Notes: generated from the letters alone by a model not told the origin. 64,000 nucleotides of DNA from Mycobacterium sp. DL99 (GCF_004762045.1 NZ_SJOM01000007.1:1628916-1692915); one strand, 5' to 3'; numbered from the stretch's first letter, positions 8,161 to 17,922 are shown. Numbers and translations: made by a program.

Positions 8161-9240
8161 ATGAAAGCCCTGCGTTACTACGCCCCCGAGGACGTCCGGT
8201 TGGAGGATGTGCCCGAGCCCCAATGCGGCCCAGATGAGGTGAAGATCCGGGTTCGCAACTGCTCCACCTGCGGCACCGACGTCAAGATCCTGCACAACGG
8301 GCACCAGAACCTGACCCCACCGCGCACCATCGGCCATGAGATCGCCGGTGACATCGTGGAGGTGGGTGCCGACGTGAATTCCACCTATGGCACCGATTGG
8401 GCCGAGGGTGACCGAGTTCAGGTGATCGCGGCGGTCCCGTGCGGGGAATGCCACGAGTGCCGCAAGGGCTGGATGGCTGTGTGCCAGAACCAGACATCGA
8501 TGGGCTACCAGTACGACGGTGGGTTCGCCGAGTACATGATCGTTCCGCACCAGGTACTCAAAGTCGATGGGCTGAACCGGATTCCGGACAACGTCGGTTA
8601 CGACGAGGCGTCGGCGGCCGAACCGTTCGCGTGCGCGATCAACGCGCAGGATCTGCTCGGTATCGAAGAAGGCGACACCGTCGTGGTGTTCGGCGCCGGC
8701 CCCATCGGCTGTATGCACATCCGCATCGCGCGCGGTGTGCACAGCTGCGGCCCGGTCTATCTCGTCGACGTGAACGAAGGCCGGCTCAAGATCTCGGCCG
8801 ACGCCGTGCGTCCCGATGAGGTGATCAACGCGGCGGAGGTCGACGTCGTCGAGAAGGTGATGGAACTGACCGGCGGCCGCGGCGCGGACATCGTCATCAC
8901 CGCCACCGCGGCCAACATCACCCAGGAGCAGGCCATCGCCATGGCGGCCCGCAACGGGCGCATCTCTTTCTTCGGTGGACTGCCCAAGACCAACCCGACC
9001 ATCACCTGTGATTCGAATGTGGTGCACTACCGGCAGTTACACATCCACGGCGCCAACGGTTCCGCGCCGGTGCACAACAAGCGTGCGCTGCAGTACATCT
9101 CGACCGGTCAGGTGCCGGTGAAGGACCTCATCACCCGCCACATCCCGCTCGACGATGTGCTCGACGCGTTCTCGATCGTGCAGAACGGTGAGGCCATCAA
9201 GGTGACGGTTGAGCCTGCCGCCGCGACGGCAGCGGTCTGA
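8161..9240 (+). CDS. Zinc-dependent medium-chain dehydrogenase (polyol/sorbitol dehydrogenase type)
   Basis: 359 residues. The N-terminal GroES-like domain carries CSTCGTDVKILHNGHQN with catalytic-zinc cysteine, GHEIAGDIVEVGADV with zinc histidine, and the structural-zinc cluster CGECHECRKGWMAVC. The Rossmann motif is VVVFGAGPIGCMHIRIA. It should oxidise a secondary alcohol or polyol (phosphate) with NAD(P). Divergent from the mannitol-type PTS permease, so it most likely acts on the imported polyol or its phosphate; no classical mannitol-1-phosphate dehydrogenase is seen nearby. Its last 44 bases overlap the convergent exporter gene. Confidence 0.88.
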   Translation: MKALRYYAPEDVRLEDVPEPQCGPDEVKIRVRNCSTCGTDVKILHNGHQNLTPPRTIGHEIAGDIVEVGADVNSTYGTDWAEGDRVQVIAAVPCGECHECRKGWMAVCQNQTSMGYQYDGGFAEYMIVPHQVLKVDGLNRIPDNVGYDEASAAEPFACAINAQDLLGIEEGDTVVVFGAGPIGCMHIRIARGVHSCGPVYLVDVNEGRLKISADAVRPDEVINAAEVDVVEKVMELTGGRGADIVITATAANITQEQAIAMAARNGRISFFGGLPKTNPTITCDSNVVHYRQLHIHGANGSAPVHNKRALQYISTGQVPVKDLITRHIPLDDVLDAFSIVQNGEAIKVTVEPAAATAAV

Positions 9241-10105
9241 CGGCGCGGTCCTCGCTGAAGCCCAGCGCCAGCCCGCACGCGATCAGGCCGATCCCGGCCC
9301 AAACCGCCGTGCCGGGAATCGCCCCGGTGACGGGCATCCCGATCACGGCGGCGGCCACCGGCGCCACTCCCGTGAGCAGGCCGGCCCGCCCGGCGCCCAG
9401 CTGCCGCACGCAGGTGTACCAGAGGATGAAGGCGACCGCCGTCACGCAGACGGCCAGATAACCGATGGCCAGAATCTGGCCCGTGTCGAAATTGCTTGCT
9501 GCTCTCCACCCTTCGGCGCTCAGCGCGAGCACGCCGAACGTCGCGGCGGCCATCCAGGTGGTGTGCACCGATATTCCCGCAGGCCCGTGTGAGCCGAGTA
9601 CCGGCACCGCCAGCAGCGTGAAGCCGGCCTCGCAGCCGAAAACGACTACGGCCCAGAGGAGTCCGACGGTATCGGCGCGGCCCAGCCCTTCGACGGCGAC
9701 CGCCCCGATGCTGACCACGACAGCCGCGGCCAACACCCGCCTTCGCGGCTGGTGGCCTTCCAGTAGTGGCCCCACCGTCGCCAGTGCCACCGGTACACAC
9801 GCCACTGCCACTGCCAGTACTGCCGGTTCGGCGTGCTGAGATCCACGCACCAGGGCGAGGTTGAACAGCACCAGGCCGGTGACGGTGACCCCCATCAGCC
9901 AGAGCCACTCGGTGCCTCGGGGGCGGCGCAGGGGTTGGCCGGTGAATCGGACCCATGCGAGCAGCAGCGCGCAGGCAATGGCGTAGCGCAATGCCTGCGC
10001 GGTGTGCATGGGCGCATCGGCGAGTGCACCTGAGACCGCCACGCTGCCGCCGACGAACGTCATGCCGAGTGCGCCGGACAGGCCGGCGCGGGTGGAGCTG
10101 GACAT
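9197..10105 (-). CDS. EamA/DMT-family membrane transporter
   Basis: 302 residues from the ATG at 10105; this start is preferred because upstream in-frame starts would run into the divergent MocR gene. About ten hydrophobic segments in two repeated halves (for example LSGALGMTFVGGSVAVSGAL, AVLAVAVACVPVALATVGPLL, AGLLTGVAPVAAAVIGMPVTG) match the drug/metabolite exporter superfamily, and APVAAAVIGMP is a typical EamA loop. Probable inner-membrane efflux of an amino acid or small metabolite. Divergent from the MocR regulator, a common pairing in which the regulator controls the exporter. Confidence 0.87.
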   Translation of the reverse strand: MSSSTRAGLSGALGMTFVGGSVAVSGALADAPMHTAQALRYAIACALLLAWVRFTGQPLRRPRGTEWLWLMGVTVTGLVLFNLALVRGSQHAEPAVLAVAVACVPVALATVGPLLEGHQPRRRVLAAAVVVSIGAVAVEGLGRADTVGLLWAVVVFGCEAGFTLLAVPVLGSHGPAGISVHTTWMAAATFGVLALSAEGWRAASNFDTGQILAIGYLAVCVTAVAFILWYTCVRQLGAGRAGLLTGVAPVAAAVIGMPVTGAIPGTAVWAGIGLIACGLALGFSEDRAVRPLPSRRQAQPSP

Positions 10106-10126
10106 GCTCCTATGCTGGCGCCAATA

Positions 10127-10170
10127 TGGTCCAACAAGTAGAACCAAGTTTGGATATATGTCATGGACCA
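10127..10170. promoter_or_regulatory. Candidate MocR operator in the EamA/MocR divergent region
   Basis: The 57-base gap holds TGGTCCA at 10127-10133 and its exact reverse complement TGGACCA at 10164-10170; the second arm overlaps the MocR start codon. Between them are GAACCAAG and TTTGGATAT boxes. An inverted repeat around an autoregulated start fits a MocR/GntR operator, but the arms are short and binding is inferred. Confidence 0.35.
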
Positions 10171-11569
10171 AGTTGCGGGCGCAGACTTTCTGCAGCTCGA
10201 CCCGGCGTCCGCCCCGACCCGCGGACTCACCGACTGGCTCGCGGATGCGCTGCGCACCGCGATCGCAGACGGGAGGCTCGTCCCAGGCACCCGGTTCCCG
10301 GCGACCCGGGTGCTGGCCGGCGAACTCGCGGTGTCACGCGGTGTGGTTGTCGAGGCCTATCGGCGCCTTGCCGACGAAGGTCTGGTCAGCGGGCATGCGG
10401 GTGGTGGCACCCACGTACTCACGCAGCCGGTCCGGCCGCCGCGGGCAGACGTCGGGGCGCCGGCGGTGGCACGGCTGCCGCGGCCCCGTTTGCCGGTCGG
10501 CGAAGGAATCGATCTCTCGCCGGGTGTGCCCGATCTGTCGGCATTCCCGCGCGGCACCTGGTTGCGCGCCGAGCGCGCGGTGCTGGCCGAGACCTCGCCG
10601 GAAGACCTCGGCTACGGAGATCCGCACGGCCATCCGCGGTTGCGGGCGGCGCTCGCCCCGTGGCTGGGCCGGGCCCGTGGGCTGCGGATCGAACCCGACG
10701 ACATCCTGGTGGTCGCGGGTGTCGCCCAGGCCGTCGCATTGCTCGCGCAGCAGTTGCATCGCGAAGGCCTCGACACGATCGCCGTCGAAGATCCCGGTTC
10801 GCGCGGAGCCGTCGACGAACTCGAGTACTGGGGTCTGCGCCCGGTTCCCGTCCCCGTCGACGACGACGGCATCGTCGTCACGGAGCTGGCCGCCACCGGC
10901 GCACCCACCGTCTTCCTGACCCCGGCGCATCAGTTCCCGACGGGCGTGGTGCTCGGCCCGCATCGGCGCCGGGAGCTGCTCGAGTGGGACGGGGAGCTGA
11001 TCATCGAAGACGACTACGACGCCGAATATCGCTATGACCGGGCACCCGTGCCGGCCTTGCACCCGTCGGCGCCCGATCGCATCGCGTATGCCGGCAGCAC
11101 CTCGAAGAGCCTGGCGCCCGCGCTGCGTCTGGGCTGGGTGGTCGCGCCCCCGCGGCGCCATCCGGACCTGGTGGCCGCCAAGCATGCCACCGACCTCGGC
11201 AGCCCGACCCTGCCGCAGCTGGTGCTCGCCCGGCTACTGGAATCAGGTGAGTACGACCGGCATGTCCGGCTGGTGCGCGCACGGCACCGGGCCCGGCGCG
11301 ATGCACTGCTGGACGTGTTGTCGGTCGCGATGCCCGCCGCGAAGGTGAGCGGTGTCGCCGCCGGCCTGCACCTGCTCGTCACGCTGCCCGAGGGCATCGA
11401 TGACGTCGCACTGGCCGACGATCTGCGTGCAGCCGGTGTCCTCGCGCATCCCGTGTCCTGGCACCGGCGGCTGCCCGGACCGCCCGGGCTGGTGCTCGGG
11501 TACGCCTCGCATCCACCGGACCGGTTACGCGAAGCCGCAGCCACCATCGCGCGGATCGCGCGAAAGTGA
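10163..11569 (+). CDS. MocR-family (GntR/aminotransferase fusion) transcriptional regulator
   Basis: 468 residues. The N-terminal GntR winged helix covers about residues 15-85 (LADALRTAIADGRLVPGTRF, PATRVLAGELAVSRGVVVEA, LVSGHAGGGTHV). The rest is a fold-type I aminotransferase domain with DLGYGDPHGHPRLRAAL, VEDPGSRGAVDELEYW and the PLP-lysine region AYAGSTSKSLAPALRLGW. This matches PdxR/MocR regulators, which bind PLP or a PLP adduct of an amino compound. It is divergent from an EamA exporter, its likely target. Whether the PLP domain senses PLP or an amino acid cannot be told. Confidence 0.92.
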   Translation: MDQVAGADFLQLDPASAPTRGLTDWLADALRTAIADGRLVPGTRFPATRVLAGELAVSRGVVVEAYRRLADEGLVSGHAGGGTHVLTQPVRPPRADVGAPAVARLPRPRLPVGEGIDLSPGVPDLSAFPRGTWLRAERAVLAETSPEDLGYGDPHGHPRLRAALAPWLGRARGLRIEPDDILVVAGVAQAVALLAQQLHREGLDTIAVEDPGSRGAVDELEYWGLRPVPVPVDDDGIVVTELAATGAPTVFLTPAHQFPTGVVLGPHRRRELLEWDGELIIEDDYDAEYRYDRAPVPALHPSAPDRIAYAGSTSKSLAPALRLGWVVAPPRRHPDLVAAKHATDLGSPTLPQLVLARLLESGEYDRHVRLVRARHRARRDALLDVLSVAMPAAKVSGVAAGLHLLVTLPEGIDDVALADDLRAAGVLAHPVSWHRRLPGPPGLVLGYASHPPDRLREAAATIARIARK

Positions 11570-11617
11570 CGCAGCGGTCGTTCCTGCGCGTCGGCAGCAG
11601 CCATAGCGTCACTTTCG
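11561..11617. repeat. Intergenic inverted repeat, 12-base perfect arms
   Basis: CGAAAGTGACGC at 11561-11572 pairs exactly with GCGTCACTTTCG at 11606-11617 across a 33-base loop that can form further pairs. The left arm spans the MocR stop codon. There is no T-run, so it is not a standard intrinsic terminator; it resembles three other intergenic palindromes in this window (25.24, 36.74 and 54.61 kb) in design. Confidence 0.6.
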
Positions 11618-11693
11618 GTGACGTCCCGAGCAAACACACGTAACCTGTTGGCGCGCGGCAAAGTCGAACACATCTCGAGTGGAACGGGAGCTG

Positions 11694-13106
11694 ATGCGGT
11701 ACTACTACTCGGCCGATGCGATCCGTGCCGCCGAGGCCCCACTGCTGGCATCGCTGCCCGACGGTGTGCTGATGAGCCGTGCCGCCTATGGGCTGGCGAC
11801 GGCGATCGCCACCGAACTGAAGCTGCGGACCGGTGGTGTTGCGGGCCGGCGGATCTGTGCGGTGGTGGGCTCCGGCGACAACGGCGGTGACGCCCTGTGG
11901 GCGGCGACGTTCCTGCGCCGCCGCGGAGCGGCCGCCGATGCCGTCCTGCTCAATCCGGACAAAACTCACGCGAAAGCCTTGGCGGCGTTCCGGCGGGCCG
12001 GCGGCCACGTGGTTTCCCGCATCGCCGCAGCAACCGATCTGGTGATCGACGGAGTCGTCGGCATCTCCGGGCGCGGCCCGTTGCGCCCCAATGCCGCGGC
12101 GGTATTCGAGGCCAACACCGCCCCCGTCGTCGCCGTCGACATCCCCAGCGGGCTCGACGTACAGACCGGAGCCGCCGAAGGCCCACATGTGCGTGCCGCG
12201 CTGACCGTCACGTTCGGCGGTCTCAAACCCGTACACGCACTGGGGGAATGCGGCCGCGTCGAACTCATCGACATCGGCCTGGACCTGGCGCCGACCGACC
12301 TGGCCGGGTTCGAGGTGGCCGATGTCCGGGCCCACTGGCCGATCCCGGGCCCGCACGACGACAAGTACACCCAAGGGGTGACGGGTGTGCTGTCCGGTTC
12401 GGCGACCTATCCCGGTGCGGCCGTGCTGAGCACCGGCGCCGCGGTGGCCGCGACCTCCGGCATGGTCCGCTATGCGGGAAGTGCTGCACCGCAGGTGCTT
12501 TCACATTGGCCTGAGGTGATCGCCGCGCCCAGCCCGCAGGAGACCGGGCGGGTCCAGGCGTGGGTGGTCGGGCCCGGGCTGGGCACCGATGACACGGCGG
12601 AGGCCGCGCTGCGGTTCGCGCTCGAATCCGACCTGCCGGTGATCGTCGACGCCGACGCTCTCACGCTGCTGGCCGCCGATCCCGGCCCGCTCGCCGGGCG
12701 CAGCGCACCCACTGTGCTCACCCCGCATGCCGGCGAATTCCAGCGGTTGGCGGGAGATCCCCCGGGCGCCGATCGCGTCGCCGCCACCCGCGGCCTGGCC
12801 GAGCGACTCGGCGCCACCGTGCTGCTCAAGGGCAACGTCACCGTCATCGCCTCGCCTGGGGGAACGGCATATCTCAACCCGGCGGGCCAATCCTGGGCCG
12901 CCACAGCCGGATCCGGCGATGTGCTGTCCGGAATCATCGGCGCCCTGCTGGCCGCCGGACTGCCCGCCGGCGAGGCCGCAGCCGCGGCAGCCTTCGTCCA
13001 TGCCCGTGCCGCCAACCTGTCGGCGGCCGATCCCGGTCCCAATCCGGCGCCGACCTCGGCGTCACGCATCCTCGCCCATGTCCGCGCCGCAATCGCGGCG
13101 CTGTAA
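11694..13106 (+). CDS. nnr: Bifunctional NAD(P)H-hydrate epimerase / ADP-dependent dehydratase
   Basis: 470 residues from the ATG at 11694. A GTG fifteen bases upstream is in frame, but GGAACGGGAG just before the ATG and the family-typical start MRYYYSADAIRAAEAPLLAS favour 11694. It repairs hydrated NADH and NADPH. The N-terminal YjeF_N epimerase domain shows VVGSGDNGGDALWAA and IPSGLDVQTGA; the C-terminal ribokinase-like dehydratase domain shows KYTQGVTGVLSGS, VVGPGLGTDD, LTPHAGEFQRL and AGSGDVLSGIIGALLA. Cytoplasmic. Equivalent to M. tuberculosis Rv3433c and followed after 14 bases by gadB, as in that species. Confidence 0.95.
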   Translation: MRYYYSADAIRAAEAPLLASLPDGVLMSRAAYGLATAIATELKLRTGGVAGRRICAVVGSGDNGGDALWAATFLRRRGAAADAVLLNPDKTHAKALAAFRRAGGHVVSRIAAATDLVIDGVVGISGRGPLRPNAAAVFEANTAPVVAVDIPSGLDVQTGAAEGPHVRAALTVTFGGLKPVHALGECGRVELIDIGLDLAPTDLAGFEVADVRAHWPIPGPHDDKYTQGVTGVLSGSATYPGAAVLSTGAAVAATSGMVRYAGSAAPQVLSHWPEVIAAPSPQETGRVQAWVVGPGLGTDDTAEAALRFALESDLPVIVDADALTLLAADPGPLAGRSAPTVLTPHAGEFQRLAGDPPGADRVAATRGLAERLGATVLLKGNVTVIASPGGTAYLNPAGQSWAATAGSGDVLSGIIGALLAAGLPAGEAAAAAAFVHARAANLSAADPGPNPAPTSASRILAHVRAAIAAL

Positions 13107-13120
13107 CGAAAAGGATCTCC

Positions 13121-14503
13121 ATGCCGCACAAGCACCCTCGCACCCCGCACATCTCACCGGCGTATACCGGCAGGTTGGCGATGGCCCCGGTTCCTTCATT
13201 GCGCCTGCCCGATGACGCGATGGAACCCGGTGCGGCGTACCGCTTCATCCACGACGAGCTGATGCTCGACGGCAGCTCCCGGTTGAACCTCGCGACGTTC
13301 GTCACCACCTGGATGGACCCCGAGGCCGAGAAACTCATGGCCGAGACGTTCGACAAAAACATGATCGACAAGGACGAGTACCCGGCCACCGCCGCGATCG
13401 AAGCGCGCTGCGTGAGCATGGTCGCCGAACTGTTCCACGCCGAAGACCTGAGCGACGAGGATTCGTCGGCCGCGTGCGGCGTCTCCACCATCGGCTCCAG
13501 CGAGGCGGTGATGTTGGGCGGCCTGGCCATGAAATGGCGGTGGCGCGAGAAGGTAGGTAAGGATTGGAAGGGGCGCACCCCGAACCTGGTGATGGGCTCC
13601 AATGTCCAGGTGGTGTGGGAGAAGTTCTGCCGCTACTTCGACGTCGAGCCGCGTTACCTGCCGATGGAGGAGGGGCGCTACGTGATCACCCCGGAGCAGG
13701 TGCTCGACGCGGTCGACGAGGACACCATCGGCGTCATCGGGATCCTGGGCACCACTTACACCGGGGAGTTGGAGCCGATCGCGGAGATCTGCGCGGCGCT
13801 GGACCAGCTCGCTCAAGACAAGGGCCTGGACATCCCCGTCCACGTCGACGCCGCCAGCGGCGGATTCGTCGTCCCGTTCCTGCACCCCGACCTGGAGTGG
13901 GATTTCCGGTTGCCGCGCGTGGTGTCGATCAACGTCAGCGGCCACAAGTACGGGCTGACCTACCCGGGCATCGGCTTCGTGGTGTGGCGCAGCAAGGAGT
14001 ACCTGCCGGAGGATCTGGTGTTCCGGGTCAACTACCTCGGCGGCGACATGCCGACGTTCACGCTCAACTTCTCGCGGCCCGGCAACCAGGTGGTGGGCCA
14101 GTACTACAACTTCCTTCGGCTCGGCCGGGCCGGATACACCCAGGTGATGCAATGCCTGTCGCAGACGGCGCGCTGGCTGGGGGACGAGCTGCGTGACAGT
14201 GAGCACTTCGAGCTGATCACCGATGGATCGGCCATCCCCGTCGTCAGCTTCCGCCTCAAAGGCAAACCGGGCTACACCGAGTTCGACGTGTCCGAGGGGT
14301 TGCGCTCCTTCGGCTGGCAGGTGCCGGCCTACACCATGCCCGAGGGGGCCACCGACGTCGTGGTGCTGCGGGTCGTGGTGCGTGAGGGGTTCTCCGCGGA
14401 CCTGGCCCGGGCGCTCAAGGACGACATGATCACGGTGCTTCAGCGACTCGACAAGCTGAAGCCGAGCGGAGCATTCAACGACCTGCAGCCGTTTGCGCAC
14501 TAA
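13121..14503 (+). CDS. gadB: Glutamate decarboxylase
   Basis: 460 residues, close to enterobacterial GadB (466). It converts glutamate to GABA and CO2 using PLP. The PLP lysine is Lys276 in VSGHKYGLTYPGIGFV; other signatures are HVDAASGGFVVPF, TYTGELEPI and SSEAVMLGGLAMKWRW, where the last segment precedes a phosphate-binding region. Cytoplasmic; family roles are acid resistance and the GABA shunt. An RBS-like AAAGGA precedes the ATG by about eight bases. It sits 14 bases after nnr and is probably co-transcribed. Equivalent to Rv3432c. Confidence 0.96.
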   Translation: MPHKHPRTPHISPAYTGRLAMAPVPSLRLPDDAMEPGAAYRFIHDELMLDGSSRLNLATFVTTWMDPEAEKLMAETFDKNMIDKDEYPATAAIEARCVSMVAELFHAEDLSDEDSSAACGVSTIGSSEAVMLGGLAMKWRWREKVGKDWKGRTPNLVMGSNVQVVWEKFCRYFDVEPRYLPMEEGRYVITPEQVLDAVDEDTIGVIGILGTTYTGELEPIAEICAALDQLAQDKGLDIPVHVDAASGGFVVPFLHPDLEWDFRLPRVVSINVSGHKYGLTYPGIGFVVWRSKEYLPEDLVFRVNYLGGDMPTFTLNFSRPGNQVVGQYYNFLRLGRAGYTQVMQCLSQTARWLGDELRDSEHFELITDGSAIPVVSFRLKGKPGYTEFDVSEGLRSFGWQVPAYTMPEGATDVVVLRVVVREGFSADLARALKDDMITVLQRLDKLKPSGAFNDLQPFAH

Positions 14504-14572
14504 ACGGGGCCTATCGGTCCGCTGATCTGCCCCGATGAGTGCCTCTGGGACAATGGTCGGCGGTGATATGAC

Positions 14573-15742
14573 ATGCAGACGACTGAACTCCAGACATCGC
14601 TGACCCCGCACGCATCCCCGCAGGCAGTTGTGGACCTCGCCGCGATCGACCACAACGTCCGCCTGCTGCGTGAACACGCCGGCAGCGCCCGGGTGATGGC
14701 TGTGGTCAAGGCCGACGGCTACGGGCACGGTGCCGTCGAGGTGGGCCGGGCCGCCCTGGCGGCCGGGGCCGCCGAACTCGGGGTGGTGACGATCGCCGAG
14801 GCGTTGGCACTGCGGGCCGGCGGGATCACCGCTCCGGTGCTGTGCTGGCTGCACCCGCCGGGTACCGACTTCGCCCCCGCGCTCGAGGCGGATGTGCAGA
14901 TCGCGGTGTCCTCGGTACGCCAGATCGACGATGTGGTGGCGGCCGTGCATCAGACCGGGCGAACGGCGACCGTCACGGTGAAGGTCGACACCGGCCTGAG
15001 CCGAAACGGTGTCAGCCCGGCTGATTTCCCCGAGGTGATCGCCGGGCTGGGCCGTGCCCAGGCCGCCGGGGCGATCCAGGTGCGCGGCATCATGAGTCAC
15101 CTGGTGCACGGCGACGAGCCCGACAATCCGTTCAACGATCTGCAGGCCAAGCGGCTCACCACGATGCGGGAGCAGGCCGCGGCCCAAGGTGTGGTGTTCG
15201 AGCTGGCCCACCTGGCCAATTCGCCGGCGGCGATGACCCGTCCGGACCTGGCGTTCGACATGGTGCGGCCCGGGATCGCGGTCTACGGACTGAGCCCCAT
15301 CCCGGAGCGTGGCGACATGGGGCTGATTCCTGCCATGACATTGAAATGCCCTGTCGCGCTGGTGCGTTCGGTGCATGCCGGCGACGGAGTGTCCTACGGT
15401 CACCGATGGATCGCCGACCGGGACACCACCCTGGCCCTGCTGCCGGTGGGCTACGCCGACGGCATCTTCCGCTCGTTGAGCGGGAAGATCGAGGTGCTGA
15501 TCAATGGCCGGCGCTGCCCGGCCGTCGGGCGGATCTGTATGGACCAGTTCGTCGTCGACCTCGGCCCGGGCGCCACCGACGTCACCGAAGGCGATGACGC
15601 GATCCTGTTCGGCCCCGGTACGCAGGGGGAACAGACCGCCCAGGACTGGGCCGAACTGCTGGGCACCATCAACTATGAGGTGGTGACCAGCCCGCGCGGC
15701 CGGATCACCCGCACGTATCTGCAGGCGGGTCGCGCGCGTTGA
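14573..15742 (+). CDS. alr: Alanine racemase
   Basis: 389 residues. PLP-dependent interconversion of L- and D-alanine for peptidoglycan. The PLP lysine is Lys46 in [11 protein letters not shown] and the second catalytic base is Tyr275 in GVSYGHRW. The TIM barrel is followed by a C-terminal beta domain ([28 protein letters not shown]). The start at 14573 gives [20 protein letters not shown]; the extension before the core is normal for mycobacterial Alr. Its TGA overlaps the TTG start of the next hydrolase gene, beginning a tightly overlapped run to 19.8 kb. Equivalent to Rv3423c. Confidence 0.97.
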   Translation: MQTTELQTSLTPHASPQAVVDLAAIDHNVRLLREHAGSARVMAVVKADGYGHGAVEVGRAALAAGAAELGVVTIAEALALRAGGITAPVLCWLHPPGTDFAPALEADVQIAVSSVRQIDDVVAAVHQTGRTATVTVKVDTGLSRNGVSPADFPEVIAGLGRAQAAGAIQVRGIMSHLVHGDEPDNPFNDLQAKRLTTMREQAAAQGVVFELAHLANSPAAMTRPDLAFDMVRPGIAVYGLSPIPERGDMGLIPAMTLKCPVALVRSVHAGDGVSYGHRWIADRDTTLALLPVGYADGIFRSLSGKIEVLINGRRCPAVGRICMDQFVVDLGPGATDVTEGDDAILFGPGTQGEQTAQDWAELLGTINYEVVTSPRGRITRTYLQAGRAR

Positions 15743-16827
15743 GCCGCAATGCGCAGTGGCTGGCCGGCGCCGCCGGGCTGACCGCTGTGGGTACGGTCGC
15801 GGGCAGATCGGTGGCGCGGTCGCTGACCCGGCGCAGAGCCGGCGAGGATCCCTACCTGAGCGAGGATTTCGAACGCCTCGATGCTGACCGCAGCTCCGTG
15901 GTGACGACCGACGACGGGGTGCCGCTGGCGGTACGCGAAGTCGGCCCCAACGACGCTCCGCTGACGGTGGTATTCGCTCATGGTTTCTGCCTGCGCATGG
16001 GGGCCTTCTACTTTCAGCGCACCCGGCTGGCCGAACAGTGGGGTCCGCAGGTGCGGATGGTGTTCTACGACCAGCGGGGCCACGGTCAGTCCGGGGCCGC
16101 GTCACCGGACACCTACACCGTTGAGCAACTCGGGCGTGATCTGGAAGCCGTTCTGGCCGTGACGGTTCCACGCGGACCCGCGGTTCTGGTCGGTCATTCG
16201 ATGGGTGGCATGACGGTGTTGTCGCATGCGCGGCAGTTCCCGCACCGCTATCCGAAACAGATCGTCGGCGCCGCGGTGATCTCTTCGGCGGTCGAAGGTG
16301 TGTCCCGCTCGCCGTTGGGGGAGATTCTGCGTAACCCGGCCCTGGAGGCGGTGCGGTTCGTGGCCCGCTATGCCCCCGGCGCGGTGCACCGCACCCGCGG
16401 TGCGGCCCGGTCGGTGATCGGGCCGGTTCTGCGCGCGGCGTCCTACGGCGACGAGGCGGTCAGCCCCAGCGTGGTCGAGTTCTCCCAGCGGATGATGCAC
16501 GGCACCTCGATCACCACGCTGGTCGAGTTCCTGCATGCCCTCGAGGTCCACGACGAGGCCGGGGCCCTGCAGGTGCTGGCGAAAGTGCCGACACTGATCG
16601 CCTGCGGTGACCGTGACCTGCTCACCCCAATGGAATACTCAAAGGCCATGGCCGCACAGCTACCCCGTTCCGAACTGGTGATCGTCGGGGGAGCGGGTCA
16701 TCTGGTCCAGCTTGAGGAGCCCGTGGTGATCGACGACGCACTGGTCCGTCTGGTGGAGCGGGCCACGCCCTCCAAACTGGTCACCCTGACCCGCCGGGTC
16801 CGCGACCGGGTCCGGTTCCGTGGCTGA
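15739..16827 (+). CDS. Alpha/beta hydrolase between alr and tsaE
   Basis: 362 residues from a TTG overlapping the alr stop (TTGA at 15739-15742). The N-terminus has a hydrophobic stretch ([20 protein letters not shown]) that may be an anchor. The hydrolase core shows [14 protein letters not shown] (HG oxyanion), [11 protein letters not shown], the elbow [14 protein letters not shown] with Ser154, [12 protein letters not shown] (acid) and [15 protein letters not shown] (His), so a full triad is visible. Substrate unknown; lipid or ester hydrolysis near the envelope is a guess. It overlaps tsaE by eight bases. Confidence 0.88.
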   Translation: MSRNAQWLAGAAGLTAVGTVAGRSVARSLTRRRAGEDPYLSEDFERLDADRSSVVTTDDGVPLAVREVGPNDAPLTVVFAHGFCLRMGAFYFQRTRLAEQWGPQVRMVFYDQRGHGQSGAASPDTYTVEQLGRDLEAVLAVTVPRGPAVLVGHSMGGMTVLSHARQFPHRYPKQIVGAAVISSAVEGVSRSPLGEILRNPALEAVRFVARYAPGAVHRTRGAARSVIGPVLRAASYGDEAVSPSVVEFSQRMMHGTSITTLVEFLHALEVHDEAGALQVLAKVPTLIACGDRDLLTPMEYSKAMAAQLPRSELVIVGGAGHLVQLEEPVVIDDALVRLVERATPSKLVTLTRRVRDRVRFRG

Positions 16828-17287
16828 ACGCAGCGCCGGCACAGCCCAGCTGACCACCACCGAGGACACGATTGCCCTGGGCGCGACGCTGGGCGCGGGT
16901 CTCAAGGCCGGTGACGTGGTGGTGTTGTCGGGCCCGCTGGGTGCGGGCAAGACGGTGATGGCCAAGGGCATCGCGCAGGCCATGGATGTGGACGGGCCGG
17001 TGGTCTCGCCGACGTTCGTGCTGGCCCGCGTGCATCGCGCCCGTCAGCCCGGCCGTCCGGCGATGGTCCACGTGGACATGTACCGCTTGCTCGACCACCC
17101 CGGCGTCGACCTGCTGGGGGAACTCGACGCACTCGACCTCGACACGGACCTGGACGACGCCGTGGTGGTCGTCGAATGGGGCGAAGGTCTGGCTGAACGT
17201 CTTTCCGAACATCACCTGGACATCCGGATCGAGCGGGACACCGAAACCGAGACGCGCACGGTGATCTGGCAGTGGAGCGCCCCATGA
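16820..17287 (+). CDS. tsaE: tRNA t6A37 biosynthesis ATPase TsaE
   Basis: 155 residues. P-loop ATPase that drives turnover of the TsaB-TsaD-TsaE complex making N6-threonylcarbamoyladenosine at tRNA position 37. Walker A is GPLGAGKTVMAKG near residue 40; SPTFVLARVH (switch), HVDMYRLLD and VVVVEWGEGLAE (Walker-B-like strand and WGE) are family markers. It overlaps the hydrolase upstream and tsaB downstream (ATGA). Cytoplasmic. Equivalent to Rv3422c. Confidence 0.95.
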   Translation: MAERSAGTAQLTTTEDTIALGATLGAGLKAGDVVVLSGPLGAGKTVMAKGIAQAMDVDGPVVSPTFVLARVHRARQPGRPAMVHVDMYRLLDHPGVDLLGELDALDLDTDLDDAVVVVEWGEGLAERLSEHHLDIRIERDTETETRTVIWQWSAP

Positions 17288-17922
17288 ACGTGTTGACCAT
17301 CGACACCGCGACCCCGGCGGTCAGTGCCGGCGTGGTCCGTCGCGCCGAGGACGGCACGGTGGAGGCCCTTGCCGAACGTGTGACCGTGGACGCCCGCGCC
17401 CACGCCGAACAGCTCACGCCGAACGTGCTGGGCGCCGTGTCCGATGCCGGGATCACGGTTGCCGATCTCGACGCCGTCGTCGTCGGGTGCGGACCCGGCC
17501 CGTTCACCGGGCTGCGGGTGGGGATGGCCAGCGCCGCGGCATTCGGTCATGCGCTCGGCGTCCCGGTGCACGGGGTGTGCAGCCTGGACGCCATCGGAAT
17601 CCACACCGACGGCGACGTATTGGTGGTCACCGATGCGCGGCGGCGTGAGGTGTACTGGGCGCACTACCGCGACGGGGTCCGGGTCGACGGCCCCGCCGTC
17701 AACGCGCCCGGCGATGTCGCGGCCGTACTGCAGAGCTCAGTGGCCACCGTGGCCGGATCACCCGAGCACGCCGCAATGTTCACCCTGCCCCGGCTCGACG
17801 TGGTGTATCCGACGCCTGCGGGCCTGGTGCGCGCCGTCACCGATTGGGATGACCCGCAGCCGCTGGTTCCGCTGTATCTGCGCAGGCCGGACGCCAAACC
17901 CTCTGTGGCGGTGCGGAAATGA
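17284..17922 (+). CDS. tsaB: tRNA t6A37 biosynthesis scaffold TsaB
   Basis: 212 residues from the ATG at 17284, chosen over the GTG at 17272 because it forms an ATGA overlap with the tsaE stop and gives the family start MNVLTIDTATPAVSAGVV. ASKHA-fold pseudo-ATPase that dimerises with TsaD. Markers are VVVGCGPGPFTGLRVGMASA and VVTDARRREVYWAHY. It works with tsaE and tsaD in this operon to make t6A. Equivalent to Rv3421c. The next gene again overlaps by four bases. Confidence 0.95.
   Translation: MNVLTIDTATPAVSAGVVRRAEDGTVEALAERVTVDARAHAEQLTPNVLGAVSDAGITVADLDAVVVGCGPGPFTGLRVGMASAAAFGHALGVPVHGVCSLDAIGIHTDGDVLVVTDARRREVYWAHYRDGVRVDGPAVNAPGDVAAVLQSSVATVAGSPEHAAMFTLPRLDVVYPTPAGLVRAVTDWDDPQPLVPLYLRRPDAKPSVAVRK

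Noticed and set aside
13196..16171. 991-codon antisense frame across gadB and alr
   Set aside because: Shadow of two certain genes; spans their gap without conserved motifs.
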